Translations under genes and position numbers: made by a program | Assembly (NCBI RefSeq): GCF_003432485.1 | Contig: NZ_QVNQ01000010.1 | Location: 124,001-188,000, forward strand | DNA: 64,000 nt | Reading direction: 5' to 3' | From: Actinomadura spongiicola | GTDB taxonomy: Bacteria > Actinomycetota > Actinomycetes > Streptosporangiales > Streptosporangiaceae | Shown: positions 43,345 through 51,864 of the stretch, in pieces | Layout of the letters: the number at the start of each line of letters is the position of its first letter | Position numbering within the stretch: the stretch's first letter is position 1 | Notes under the pieces: generated by a model | The model's database searches: none | What the model was told of the DNA's origin: nothing | The model's input: the letters and a program-made list of their open reading frames with translations, nothing else

Positions 43345-43811
43345 CGGCGCGGTCCCGCGGGACGGCGCCGGATGCCTGCCAGCGCGTACGGCAACCGTCC
43401 CGCCCAGGCCGCCCAGCCGACGACGATGACGGCCGGGGCGTGAACCAGGAAGTCGCGCAGCAGCGCCCGGTGCTGCTCGGGCGCAAAGTCGTGAAGCGTG
43501 ATCTCGACGTCCTCCAGCCACCGCCGCCGGGCCTGCGGCGCCATCAACGCCGCCGCGACCCGCACCAGCCGCCCGCCCGGCACGACCACCTTCCGGCGCC
43601 GCCCCGACCACCCCCACAGACGACGCCCCGTCCCCGCACAGAAGATGCTGGGGATTCTCCCTAACCTGCTGTCGAAAAGAACGCCGACCATGAAGCCGAC
43701 GACGCTGCTACCGACGCCGCCGACGACACCGTCGTAGACGACGACACCGACGCTGCCGATGACGACGCTGCCGAAAAGGGCGACGATGGCACCTCGATCG
43801 TTGGGGGACAT
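43341..43811 (-). CDS. Membrane protein of unknown function, second gene of the PadR operon
   Basis: 156 residues with an N-terminal glycine/valine-rich hydrophobic pair (AIVALFGSVVIGSVGVVVYDGV, SSVVGFMVGVLF), a basic middle and the soluble segment RRWLEDVEITLHDFAPEQHR before a last helix (DFLVHAPAVIVVGWAAWAG). It is likely controlled by the PadR protein whose stop codon touches its ATG (TGATG). No family recognised. Confidence 0.65.
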   Translation of the reverse strand: MSPNDRGAIVALFGSVVIGSVGVVVYDGVVGGVGSSVVGFMVGVLFDSRLGRIPSIFCAGTGRRLWGWSGRRRKVVVPGGRLVRVAAALMAPQARRRWLEDVEITLHDFAPEQHRALLRDFLVHAPAVIVVGWAAWAGRLPYALAGIRRRPAGPRR

Positions 43812-44137
43812 CAGGCTCCCCCGCCTTCTTCGGCCAGGTCGCGCAGCGCGGCGCGGCGGGGGCGGCGGGCGACGGCCAGCGCGGCGCTGGCCTGGGCGGC
43901 GCCACCTGCGGTGAAGCGGTAGTAGCGGCGGGCCGGGCGCCCTTCGACGTGCGGGTCGATGTCCTCCTTGCGGGAGGTGATCCACCCTTCCTTCTCCAGT
44001 CGTAGCAGGATCGGGTGGGTGGTGCCGGGCATCAGCCCGGTCTCCTCGGCCAACTCCCGGCCGTACAGCTCCCGCGCCGGGTTGCGCAGGAGCGCCTGCA
44101 GCACCAGCTGGGTCTGCAACGTCATCCGTGGCGGCAT
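43811..44137 (-). CDS. PadR-family transcriptional regulator
   Basis: 108 residues with a winged helix: TLQTQLVLQALLRNPARELYG, LAEETGLMPGTTHPILLRLEKEGWI, and the wing VEGRPARRYYRFT. Short C-terminal helix only, as in small PadR proteins. PadR members often repress their own operon with a membrane-protein partner, as the gene order suggests. ATG 44137 lies at the predicted transcription start, so the mRNA should be leaderless. Confidence 0.88.
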   Translation of the reverse strand: MPPRMTLQTQLVLQALLRNPARELYGRELAEETGLMPGTTHPILLRLEKEGWITSRKEDIDPHVEGRPARRYYRFTAGGAAQASAALAVARRPRRAALRDLAEEGGGA

Positions 44138-44143
44138 ACCTGA

Positions 44144-44184
44144 AATCTAACTAGGGGTCCACGGCTTGTCAAAACTCTAACTAG
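44144..44184 (-). promoter_or_regulatory. PadR operon promoter with two direct operator repeats
   Basis: On the minus strand: -35 TTGACA (44172-44167), 17-bp spacer, -10 TAGATT (44149-44144), six bases before the ATG. The word CTAGTTAGA occurs twice, overlapping the -10 (44154-44146) and just upstream of the -35 (44184-44176), exactly 30 bp apart. Autoregulation by PadR from these sites is the obvious model. Confidence 0.75.
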
Positions 44185-44252
44185 CTCCGACCTGGGCGAA
44201 GCTGCACGCGATCGGGCGGCATGGCGTCGGAGGCGGCCCGTAGCTGTGGCAG

Positions 44253-44350
44253 GTGCCGATGGCCGTCGACCTCAAGCCGCTGGAGCCGTCCGGGCGGGCG
44301 ATCATGTCCGGGCTCATGGACGGCGCCCAGAACCCGGGCGCCGCCCCGGT
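44253..44350 (+). pseudogene. Possible gene remnant
   Basis: From GTG 44253 about 33 codons read like a real N-terminus (VDLKPLEPSGRAIMSGLMDG, then AQNPGAAPVYG). At about 44350 the frame passes into sequence that is the antisense of the next gene. I take it as the cut-off start of a lost gene. Low certainty; no family recognised. Confidence 0.25.
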
Positions 44351-44563
44351 CTACGGTGCGCCCGACCGGCGCACGCGCTCACGGCGGCGGGCGAGTGCGT
44401 CGTTGAGGATGTTGTCGAGATGGGCGGTCCGGTCCGTGTCCTCACGCTTGTCCGGACCGTACTGCGACTCGGGGACGATCTCGTCCAGCCAGCGCATGTA
44501 TGCCGCGACCGCCTTCCCCAGGTCCCGGTCGTGCTCGCGCTGCTCGTCGGGCGTGAGCCTCAT
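44351..44563 (-). CDS. Small hypothetical protein
   Basis: 70 residues, highly charged and helical (LTPDEQREHDRDLGKAVAAY, DNILNDALARRRERVRR), no signal or membrane segment. ATG 44563 overlaps the stop of the gene before it (ATGA). Function unknown; part of a two-gene unit divergent from the XRE regulator. Confidence 0.6.
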   Translation of the reverse strand: MRLTPDEQREHDRDLGKAVAAYMRWLDEIVPESQYGPDKREDTDRTAHLDNILNDALARRRERVRRSGAP

Positions 44564-44853
44564 GGCGTCGGCCTCAGCATCCCGGAGAGCGCGACCATGG
44601 CATCGGTGATGTGGTCGGCCTCGACGATCGGCTTGCCTCGCGAGTCGAAAAACCACGGCCGGTTCCCGTCGTCCCTGCGAGGCCGACAGGTGACCTCTTC
44701 CATGAAGCGCGGCCCGTGGTCCACCGGCGCGACGACGGTCAGCACGTAGCCGGACAGCTCGACCGCGAAGCCCTTGGCCGCCATGGCCTCTCGCAGTTGG
44801 TACAAACGGCTGTAGGCGTGCGGGTGTGGATCGGGCATCGGTACCGTGTTCAC
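44560..44853 (-). CDS. Small hypothetical protein, partner gene of the XRE regulator
   Basis: 97 residues. HAYSRLYQLREAMAAKGFAV leads into a beta-strand pattern (VELSGYVLTVVAPVDHGP, EVTCRPRRDDGNRPWFFDSRG) and a short helix. Unrecognised. GTG 44853 has ACGAGG six bases upstream and agrees with the divergent layout; a longer frame would run into the operator region. It likely shares regulation with the XRE gene. Confidence 0.65.
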   Translation of the reverse strand: MNTVPMPDPHPHAYSRLYQLREAMAAKGFAVELSGYVLTVVAPVDHGPRFMEEVTCRPRRDDGNRPWFFDSRGKPIVEADHITDAMVALSGMLRPTP

Positions 44854-44993
44854 AGCCGGACCTCGTTTCCGGTTAGGCCCCGGAACTCCCGGCGTTCGCG
44901 CGCCGGCCGGGGCCGTTCTGCTGGGCGGTGCTTCGGTCACTGTTAGTGAATCTGTGGCGGGTGCCACACGTCAGCGTGATAATCACGGCTAGG

Positions 44994-45018
44994 CGCAGAT
45001 ACGAGCCTCGTATCTGCG
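44994..45018. promoter_or_regulatory. 25-bp perfect palindrome between the divergent XRE regulator and its partner operon
   Basis: 12-bp arms CGCAGATACGAG / CTCGTATCTGCG around one base, 27 bp before the XRE start and 141 bp from the partner gene. Length, perfection and position mark it as a dimer operator, most simply that of the XRE protein itself. Confidence 0.8.
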
Positions 45019-45044
45019 GATATCCGGCCGAGGTGCATCGCAAC

Positions 45045-46277
45045 ATGTCAGCCGAAAACGCCCGTATCGGCGCGCGCCTGCGCGCCACCCGAAAGGCGCG
45101 CGGGCTAGTTGTCGCAGATCTCGCCGAAAGGTTCCGCGATGTCGCACCCGAACGCATCGCTACGCGCCTCCCCAAACTGCGCGACATCGAGCGAATCATC
45201 CGCGGGCACGAGGCCGGCGAACATGCGGTAGGACCCCGCTACCGACTGCTGTGGGCCGCCGCCCTGGAGGTTCCCGAAGACGAACTGTTCCGGGAGTCTG
45301 AGCAGGCGGAACCGAGCGCGGCGGAGCAGATGCCCCCGGGAGACCTGCAAGCGGTTCTCGCTGCCGTCACCGGGCGGCAGATGGGTTCAAGCATCGTGGC
45401 GGATCTGGCCGCACGGGTGCATGGGCTGCGACTCGCCGATGATGTCCTCGCCGGGCGGGACCTGATCAACCCGGCGTTCCGCGAGTTGGACAGCGCACTA
45501 CGGATCTACCGGAACACCGCGCACGGCGAGCGGACCGGCCGGAAGCTGCTCTCGGTGATCGGCGAGTTCGCTCAGATCGCGGGATGGGTCGCCAGCGACG
45601 CGGGCCAGCACGAACGCGCCGCCACCACGTACCGGCTCGGAATCGACGCGGCACGCGAGGCCGGAGACGGGCCGCTCGTCTCCAACCTGCTCGGATCCCT
45701 GGCCTACCAGACCACGAACATCGGCGACCCGGGTCAGGGTGTTCAACTGGCCTGCGAGGCGCTCAAGGCCGCCGGGCCGGATGCTCCGCCACGGGCACGA
45801 GCGTTGGCCTGGGACCGCATCGCGTGGGCTCATGCGCGCGCTCAGGACGCTCAGAAGGCGATGACCGCGCTGGGCGAAGCACGCGATGCGCTCGACCAGG
45901 ACGACGGCGGCGGAGGCGACCCCGGGTATCTGTACTGGGTCGATCATGGGGAACTCCAGGTGATGGAGGCGCGGGCATACACCGAGTTGCGCCGCCCCCT
46001 GCGCGCCGTCCCGTTGTTGGTCGACGTGCTCAGTCGCTACGACGTCACACACTCCCGCGAACTGTCGCTGTACCTGTCGTGGCTGGCGGTCGCCCTCACA
46101 GATGCCAACGAGCCCGAACAGGCGGCCGACGTCGCCGCCCGAATGCTGGAACTGTCGGCCGACGTCGCCAGCGACCGCACAGACAGGCGGGCCGCGGTGG
46201 TCCGCGCACGATTCGCCCAGTACCGCGACGTGCCCGCGGTGCGGAAACTCCTGGATCGATGGGACGAGCGGCCTTGA
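45045..46277 (+). CDS. XRE-family regulator with TPR-like C-terminal domain
   Basis: 410 residues. An N-terminal HTH (IGARLRATRKARGLVVADLA, about 7-26) is followed by an atypical, Arg-rich second half. From about 115 on the protein is all helical with TPR-like repeats (AGQHERAATTYRLGIDAARE, LSGSLAYQTTNIGDPGQG-type, EPEQAADVAARMLELS). Such regulators are numerous in Streptosporangiales and Streptomyces and often sit beside small partner genes. Ligand or partner unknown. ATG 45045 has GAGGTG nine bases upstream. Confidence 0.82.
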   Translation: MSAENARIGARLRATRKARGLVVADLAERFRDVAPERIATRLPKLRDIERIIRGHEAGEHAVGPRYRLLWAAALEVPEDELFRESEQAEPSAAEQMPPGDLQAVLAAVTGRQMGSSIVADLAARVHGLRLADDVLAGRDLINPAFRELDSALRIYRNTAHGERTGRKLLSVIGEFAQIAGWVASDAGQHERAATTYRLGIDAAREAGDGPLVSNLLGSLAYQTTNIGDPGQGVQLACEALKAAGPDAPPRARALAWDRIAWAHARAQDAQKAMTALGEARDALDQDDGGGGDPGYLYWVDHGELQVMEARAYTELRRPLRAVPLLVDVLSRYDVTHSRELSLYLSWLAVALTDANEPEQAADVAARMLELSADVASDRTDRRAAVVRARFAQYRDVPAVRKLLDRWDERP

Positions 46278-46359
46278 GCGGGCTACGCTGACCCTGCGAT
46301 GCACCGGCGCCCCGTCCCCCTCTTCGTGAGGGAGACGGGGCGCCAGTCTTACTCAGGGG

Positions 46360-46608
46360 TCAACCGGTGTAGTCGACGGGGAACGGCTCTACCGGGATAG
46401 CACGGATCCTGGACGCGAGCGGCTCACCGACCTCACCGGCGAGGCCGCGAAGGTCCCCGACGAGGCTACGGAGCCGCCCGGCCAGGTGCAGGGCGGCCCC
46501 CCTTTCCGTGGTCGTCCTCAACGTGAGCAAACATCTTATTGCCTGATCAGGGGCAACTTCGATCGAATCGCCGCAGGTCAGCCGGTTACGGGTAGAGGAA
46601 GTACCACC
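46360..46608 (-). pseudogene. Probable truncated gene at the right edge of the island
   Basis: About 80 codons without a start: a protein-like stretch including RLTCGDSIEVAPDQAIRCLL and ending in PVEPFPVDYTG before TGA at 46362-46360. Upstream the frame runs into the 25-bp direct repeat and finds no start codon, so the 5' part seems lost there. The remaining gap 46278-46750 holds no gene. Confidence 0.4.
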
Positions 46609-46622
46609 TGACCGACGGCTGA
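46598..46622. repeat. 25-bp direct repeat, right copy
   Basis: Exact copy of 42878-42902 (GNAT gene end, KYHLTDG-stop coding sequence) without the rest of that gene. Marks the right edge of the proposed island. Confidence 0.75.
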
Positions 46623-46750
46623 AGGGTCCGGCGTCACGCGACGGCGACGGCTCCCGTCTTTAGTTTCGGAATCGCCGGGGCCGCCTTCCTCTTTACCCGT
46701 ACCGTGAGTGACTGTGCACGGACGGTAAGGCGCAGACGTGGAGGGCGAAG

Positions 46751-47638
46751 GTGGAGTACGGAGCCGAGCTACGACGAGAGGTCCTGTCGGACGGGGTCAC
46801 TCCGCTGATCGGAGTGTTCGACATGTTCTCCGCCTCCGTCGCCGCGAAGCACTACGACGGGCTCTTCGTGTCGGGCTTCGGGTTCGCGGCGTCCCACTAC
46901 GGGCTGCCCGACATCGGGTTCATCGCCTGGCCCGACATGGTGGCGTTCGTGCAGCGGCTGCGGCTCGCCTTTCCCGGCACGCATCTGCTGGTGGACATCG
47001 ACGACGGCTACGGTGACCCGGAGGTCGCCTGCCACGTCGTCGAACACCTCGAAATGATCGGCGCGTCCGGTGTGATCCTGGAGGACCAGCAGCGGCCTCG
47101 ACGCTGCGGCCACGTCGACGGCAAGCGGATCCTGCCGCTGGACGAGTACCTGACCAAGCTCGACATGGTGCTGAAGACCCGGCGTGATCTCGTCGTGGTC
47201 GCCCGCACCGACGCCACCGACGAGGAGGAGGTCCTGCTGCGCGCCAAGGCGCTGGCGCACACCGACGCGGACGTCGTCCTGATCGACGGTGTCCGCAGCG
47301 TCGAGTGGATCCGGCGGGTCCGCGAGGTCATCGGCGACAAGCCGTTGCTGTTCAACCAGATCGCGGGGGGCAAATCACCGCGTCTTTCGCTGCCGGAGCT
47401 GGCCGAACTCGGCGTGAACGTCGCGATCTACAGCACCCCGTGCCTGTTCGCGGCGCAGACCGCCATGGACGAGGCCATGCTCCGGCTCAAGCGCGACGAC
47501 GGTCGGCTGCCCGAGATGGCGCCCGGCGCGGTCGGCGTCAAGGAATCGCTGGCGCTTCTGGAACGCAACATCAGCCGCCACCACCCCAGGGAGATCGCGC
47601 AACTCCCAGGCGTGACCACTCTCCGGGGTCCCGTCTGA
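46751..47638 (+). CDS. Isocitrate lyase/PEP mutase superfamily enzyme
   Basis: 295 residues. TIM-barrel enzyme: LIGVFDMFSASVAAKHYDGLF, metal-binding LLVDIDDGYGDP, VILEDQQRPRRCGHVDGKRI and VVVARTDAT. The RRCGH element equals K/R-K/R-C-G-H of lyases, so a C-C lyase (methylisocitrate lyase, oxaloacetate decarboxylase or relative) is likelier than a phosphonate mutase; no phosphonate genes are near. GTG 46751 has a weak GAGGGCGAAG before it. Confidence 0.87.
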   Translation: MEYGAELRREVLSDGVTPLIGVFDMFSASVAAKHYDGLFVSGFGFAASHYGLPDIGFIAWPDMVAFVQRLRLAFPGTHLLVDIDDGYGDPEVACHVVEHLEMIGASGVILEDQQRPRRCGHVDGKRILPLDEYLTKLDMVLKTRRDLVVVARTDATDEEEVLLRAKALAHTDADVVLIDGVRSVEWIRRVREVIGDKPLLFNQIAGGKSPRLSLPELAELGVNVAIYSTPCLFAAQTAMDEAMLRLKRDDGRLPEMAPGAVGVKESLALLERNISRHHPREIAQLPGVTTLRGPV

Positions 47639-47659
47639 CGCTCGGCCCCGGATCCGACC

Positions 47660-48064
47660 TCAGGCGGCCGGTTCCCGCGCCTCGTGCCAGGGGACGGTGT
47701 CGGTGTACTGGTGCAGCCAGGAGATCCGACCGTCGGTCACCCGCCACAGGTGGACGAACTCGGCCTCGTACGCCCGTCCGGTGGCACGCGCCTGGCCCCG
47801 ATACCGGCCGGTGACCACGACCATGCCGTCGGTCGTCTCGTGCCAGGTCTCCGCATAGGGGGACGTGTCGTACTCGGCGAACACCGCTCCCCACACCCGG
47901 GCGAGCGTCTCGCGCGGCCCCCGGAATGATCCACCGGCCCCGCACGGCAGGCCGGGCGCGGTGTGCGCCTCGAACCGCGGATGGAGAACCTCCAGGATCC
48001 CCGCCGCGTCGTCCGCCTGCGCGGCACTGTAGAAACGGGCGACGACGTCCGAGTCGGCACTCAT
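47660..48064 (-). CDS. SnoaL-like/NTF2-fold protein
   Basis: 134 residues in the NTF2 cone fold: SDVVARFYSAAQADDAAGILEVLHP, then MVVVTGRYRGQARATGRAYEAEFVHLWRVTDGRI and YTDT. Typical of small isomerases/hydrolases and of stand-alone proteins without known activity. ATG 48064 has AAAGGTGG. Divergent from the TetR gene, which probably regulates it. Confidence 0.85.
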   Translation of the reverse strand: MSADSDVVARFYSAAQADDAAGILEVLHPRFEAHTAPGLPCGAGGSFRGPRETLARVWGAVFAEYDTSPYAETWHETTDGMVVVTGRYRGQARATGRAYEAEFVHLWRVTDGRISWLHQYTDTVPWHEAREPAA

Positions 48065-48127
48065 GGGCACCACCTTTTTAGAGAAGCCGTTCTAGAATGA
48101 ATCTAGCACCACCCGAGGGGAGTCCGC

Positions 48128-48694
48128 GTGGGGAGACCCGCCAAGTTCAGCCGGGACCAGATCCTCGACGCGGCCCTGGCGATCACGGCCGAGACCGGGC
48201 CCGGCGCGGTCACGATCTCCGCGATCGCCAGGCGGCTGGGCGCACCGTCCGGCTCCCTCTACCACCGGTTCCCCTCACGCGACCTGCTCCTGGCGACCCT
48301 CTGGACCCGTACCGTGCGCCGCTTCCAGGAGGGCTTCGCCGCGGCCCTGGACGACGACGACCCTGAAACTGCTGCGCTGCATACACCCCGGTGGTGTCGC
48401 CGACACATGGACGAGGCCGCGGTGCTGCTCCTCTACCGGCGTCAAGACCTGGCCGCGTCCTGGCCCGCCGAACTCACCGAAGACCTGAACACCCGGGCCA
48501 CGGACGCCCTGACCGCCTTCGCCGCCCGCCACCCCGACATCGACCGGGAACGACTCGTCTTCGCCACGGTGGACGTCCCCTACGGCGCCGTCCGACGCCA
48601 CCTGGCCGACGGCCGTCCACCGCCACCCCAGGTGGACGACCTCATCACCACCACCTGCCAGGCCGTCCTCGGCACGCAAGGGCAGCGGCGCTGA
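48128..48694 (+). CDS. TetR/AcrR-family transcriptional regulator
   Basis: 188 residues: HTH KFSRDQILDAALAITAETG to RRLGAPSGSLYHRFPSRD, then a helical ligand domain that is somewhat short. The 63-bp gap to the SnoaL gene contains overlapping TTCTAGAA / TCTAGA words (48088-48110) and a TAGAAT -10 candidate, a likely operator. The stop is directly followed by the convergent HAD gene. Confidence 0.88.
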   Translation: MGRPAKFSRDQILDAALAITAETGPGAVTISAIARRLGAPSGSLYHRFPSRDLLLATLWTRTVRRFQEGFAAALDDDDPETAALHTPRWCRRHMDEAAVLLLYRRQDLAASWPAELTEDLNTRATDALTAFAARHPDIDRERLVFATVDVPYGAVRRHLADGRPPPPQVDDLITTTCQAVLGTQGQRR

Positions 48695-49387
48695 TCAGGC
48701 GCGGAGGATGGCCTGGACGACCGTGGGGGTGTCGGTGAGGTCGGGGAGGACGACCTCCGCGCCGGAGAGGCGGAGGTCGGCGGCGGAGGTGGCGCCGGTC
48801 GCCACGGCGACGACGTGGGCGCCGCCCTCGTGGCCCGCGCGGACGTCGTGGGGCGTGTCGCCGATCAGGACGGTGTTGGACGCGGTGAACACTTCGTCGT
48901 ATTTTCCGGCGGCGCGTTCCTGGGCGAGTTTTACGAGGGGCGGGCGTTCGATACCGTCCGTGCCGTAGGCGCCGGCGTCCAGATCGAAGAAGTCGATGAG
49001 CGCGAATGCCGCGAGTTTGCACATGGCTATCCGGCGCATGTTGCCGGTGAGTGCCGACTGGATCACGTCGGGTCGGGTGGAGAGGGCTTTCAGCGCGGCC
49101 CGCGCGCCGGGAAGGACGTGGCCGCGGTCGGCCATTTCTTTCCGCCGGGCCGTGAACGCGTCGGCGAGCGCCTCGGTGAAGGACGACATCAGGGCGGGTG
49201 TCGGTTCGACGCCGTTGCGGCGGAGGGTCTCCGCGGTGATGGCCAGGTCGGTGCGCCCGGCCATGGCCGCCACCGTCGATGGCGGACGGCCGATGAACCG
49301 GTGGAACACTGTCCCGTAAATCTCGGCGCTGATGCCGCCCGCGTTGACGATGGTGTGATCGATGTCCCACAGAACCAGTGTGCGCAC
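48695..49387 (-). CDS. HAD-superfamily hydrolase (phosphatase)
   Basis: 230 residues. Motif I LVLWDIDHTIV (D-x-D-x-T, nucleophile Asp8), motif II Thr in QSALTGN, motif III Lys in PPLVKLAQERA, motif IV VLIGDTPHDVRAGHEGG. A helical cap lies between motifs I and II, the phosphoglycolate-phosphatase-like subclass. Substrate unknown. GTG 49387. Confidence 0.9.
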   Translation of the reverse strand: MRTLVLWDIDHTIVNAGGISAEIYGTVFHRFIGRPPSTVAAMAGRTDLAITAETLRRNGVEPTPALMSSFTEALADAFTARRKEMADRGHVLPGARAALKALSTRPDVIQSALTGNMRRIAMCKLAAFALIDFFDLDAGAYGTDGIERPPLVKLAQERAAGKYDEVFTASNTVLIGDTPHDVRAGHEGGAHVVAVATGATSAADLRLSGAEVVLPDLTDTPTVVQAILRA

Positions 49388-49490
49388 TCACGCATGCTAA
49401 ACGGAGCTCAAAGCTTTCTGTTGTCGTTCACCCGGTCGTGGAATCCTGGTCAACGGGGTGTGCGCCGTTGTCTGACTGGAGGAGCCGAGC

Positions 49491-50978
49491 GTGGCCGAAA
49501 GGCATCTAGAGGTTGAGCAGAAGTACGACGCGGCCGCGGAGTTCGTCCTACCGGAACTGGACGGATTGCCGGGCGTGGTGTCGGCCGCGGCCCCGGAGGT
49601 GCACGAGTTGCACGCCGGCTACTTCGACACCGCGGATCTACGGCTCGCGGCGCACGGCATCACGCTGCGGCGACGGCGGGGCGGAGTGGACGCGGGCTGG
49701 CACCTGAAGATGCCCGCCGGGCCGGACAGCAAGCAGGAACTGCGGGCGCCGCTGGGACGTCCGCTGATCGTCCCGGCGCGGCTGTCGGGGCTGGTCGCGG
49801 CGTACACGCGCGGGGAGGAGCTGCGCCCCGTCGCGACGTTGGCGACGCGGAGGACGGTCGTCCGGTTGCTCGGCGCGGACGGCACCACGCTGGTGGAGAT
49901 CGCCGACGACCTGGTGACGGGGCAGGTGGGAACGCGTACGGAGCAGTGGCGGGAGATCGAGGTCGAACTGGGCAGCGGCCCGCCTGAGCTGTTGAAGGCG
50001 GTGGGCAAGCGGCTGCGCAAGGGCGGGGCGCGCAGGGCCGCGTCGTCGTCCAAGCTGGGGCGGCTGCTCGGGCAGGCGGTCGTACCGTCGCCGGCCGTGG
50101 CCGCGCGGGCGGCGGCGCGGGCGCGGATCGCGGCGGCCACCAGCAACGGGAAGGGCCCGGTGGTGACGACCGGGGAGGTGGTGCTGGCCTATCTCGCGGC
50201 GCAGGTCGAGGCCGTCTTCGAGTTCGATCCGAAGGCGCGGTTGGGGGAGGACGACGCCGTCCACCGGATGCGGGTGGCGGTGCGGCGGTTGCGGAGCGCG
50301 CTGCGCAGCTACCGGTCGGTTCTGGACGCGGAGCGGACGGTCCCGCTGGGCCCGGAGCTGCGCTGGCTGGCCGCCGTCCTCGGGGAGGTGCGCGACCGCG
50401 AGGTTCTGCGGATGCGTTTCGCGGAGGCACCGGCGTTCGTTTTGGAGGATCTGCAACGGCAGGAACGGTCGGCCTACCGAAGGATGAACGCCAGTCTTAA
50501 GGAGCCGCGGTATTTCGCCCTGCTCGACGAGCTCGACAGGTTGATCCTCGATCCGCCCGTGACCAGGACGGGCGAGCGGAAGGCACGGAAGGAGCTGCCG
50601 GGTCTCGTCACGCGGGCCTGGACCCGGATGGCCAAGGACTACGCGAGGATCCAGACGTCAGACGATCCCGACCTGGCGCGGCACGACACCCGCAAGGCCG
50701 CCAAGCGGGCCCGGTACGCGGCGGAGCTGGCGGTTCCGGTGCTCGGCGTGGAGGCGAAGAGGCTGGTCAAGGACGCCAAGCGCATCCAGGAGGTGCTCGG
50801 CGGATACCAGGACGGTGTGATCGCCATGGAGCATCTCGCGGCGGCGGGAAGGCGCACCAGGATTCCGGCGGAGGCGTTCACGCTCGGCGTCCTCTACGGC
50901 AGGGAGGAATGCGAGGCGGAGGCGGCGCGTGACCTGCTGCCGACTACGTGGTCGCAGACGCTTGGGCCGTCGTTCTGA
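49491..50978 (+). CDS. CYTH-CHAD domain protein (polyphosphate-associated)
   Basis: 495 residues. N-terminal CYTH domain with ExExK signature (Glu7, Glu9, Lys11) and later arginine/lysine strands (TLRRRRGG, WHLKMPAG). C-terminal CHAD domain from about 215: EDDAVHRMRVAVRRLRSALRSYR, and RHDTRKAAKRARYAAELA, with the conserved histidines. CYTH enzymes act on triphosphates; CHAD binds polyphosphate granules. The facing operon encodes PPK1, which supports a polyphosphate role. GTG 49491 after GGAGGAG. Its 3' end overlaps the convergent Nudix gene by 35 bp. Confidence 0.92.
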   Translation: MAERHLEVEQKYDAAAEFVLPELDGLPGVVSAAAPEVHELHAGYFDTADLRLAAHGITLRRRRGGVDAGWHLKMPAGPDSKQELRAPLGRPLIVPARLSGLVAAYTRGEELRPVATLATRRTVVRLLGADGTTLVEIADDLVTGQVGTRTEQWREIEVELGSGPPELLKAVGKRLRKGGARRAASSSKLGRLLGQAVVPSPAVAARAAARARIAAATSNGKGPVVTTGEVVLAYLAAQVEAVFEFDPKARLGEDDAVHRMRVAVRRLRSALRSYRSVLDAERTVPLGPELRWLAAVLGEVRDREVLRMRFAEAPAFVLEDLQRQERSAYRRMNASLKEPRYFALLDELDRLILDPPVTRTGERKARKELPGLVTRAWTRMAKDYARIQTSDDPDLARHDTRKAAKRARYAAELAVPVLGVEAKRLVKDAKRIQEVLGGYQDGVIAMEHLAAAGRRTRIPAEAFTLGVLYGREECEAEAARDLLPTTWSQTLGPSF

Positions 50979-51864
50979 GACTGTGGCGCTCCAGGGCGGC
51001 CATTGATCCGCCGCTCAGGTGCGCCACCCAGAACTCGGCTTTGCGCAGGCTCGGGTCGTCCGGGCTCTTCTCCCCCATTTCCTTGCACAGCCCCGTGACG
51101 AGTGCGGAGACGACCTCGCCATGGGTGCACACGATGGTCGGGACGCCGTCCGCGACCAGGGAGAGAAGCCGCTCGACGGCCCGATCCGGGCTCGTGTCGC
51201 CGACGGTGAACGCCGCGTCCGTGACGACGGGTTCGTGGGTGAGGCGCGCGTACGGCAGGACGGTCTCGACGCAGCGGGCCGTCGCGGAGCTGACGAGGCG
51301 GGCGGGGCCGTAGGCGTGTAGAAGGCCGGCGAGGTTCGCGGCCTCCGTCCGGCCGGTGGCGTCCAGCGGGCGCAGCTCGTCGGCCTCCCGCCAGTCGAGC
51401 TTCTCCCCCGCGCACGCGTGCCGCAGGATCACGAACGGCGAGGTGGTCATCGGGCCGTTCAGGAACTCGTGGAGCAGGTCGACGTCGTGGCCGTAGCTGA
51501 GCCTCGCCTCGGCGTCGGCGGGCGGCAGCCAGACGAGCTCGTCGACCTCCTCGTTCGGGATGAACACGCTTTCCGCGACGGGGCGGGCCGCCCAGTAGTG
51601 GACCTGTTTCGTCCGGTCGCGGACGGGATAGGTGGTGGTGGGCAGCCTGCGGCCGAGGCGGGGGACGATGCCCGTCTCCTCCTCGGTCTCGCGGACGGCC
51701 GCCCGCACCACGTGCTCACCCTTGTCGATCTTGCCTTTGGGGAACGACCAGTCGTCGTAGCGGGGGCGGTGGATCACCGCGATCTCCGGGCCGTCCCGCC
51801 ACAACAGCACACCGGCCGCCCGGACGGCGGGCTGTGACGCCGCCGTCCCTTCCAGGGGCGTCAT
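50944..51864 (-). CDS. Nudix hydrolase fused to a histidine phosphatase (MutT1-like)
   Basis: 306 residues. Nudix box from [20 protein letters not shown] (residues 44-63, followed by TGI) and a second domain from about 145 with the RHG-type start [12 protein letters not shown] and later [12 protein letters not shown]. The same fusion is known as mycobacterial MutT1, which removes 8-oxo-dGTP and diadenosine polyphosphates in two steps. ATG 51864 overlaps the ppk stop (ATGA), so the two are co-translated. Confidence 0.93.
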   Translation of the reverse strand: MTPLEGTAASQPAVRAAGVLLWRDGPEIAVIHRPRYDDWSFPKGKIDKGEHVVRAAVRETEEETGIVPRLGRRLPTTTYPVRDRTKQVHYWAARPVAESVFIPNEEVDELVWLPPADAEARLSYGHDVDLLHEFLNGPMTTSPFVILRHACAGEKLDWREADELRPLDATGRTEAANLAGLLHAYGPARLVSSATARCVETVLPYARLTHEPVVTDAAFTVGDTSPDRAVERLLSLVADGVPTIVCTHGEVVSALVTGLCKEMGEKSPDDPSLRKAEFWVAHLSGGSMAALERHSLRTTAQASATT

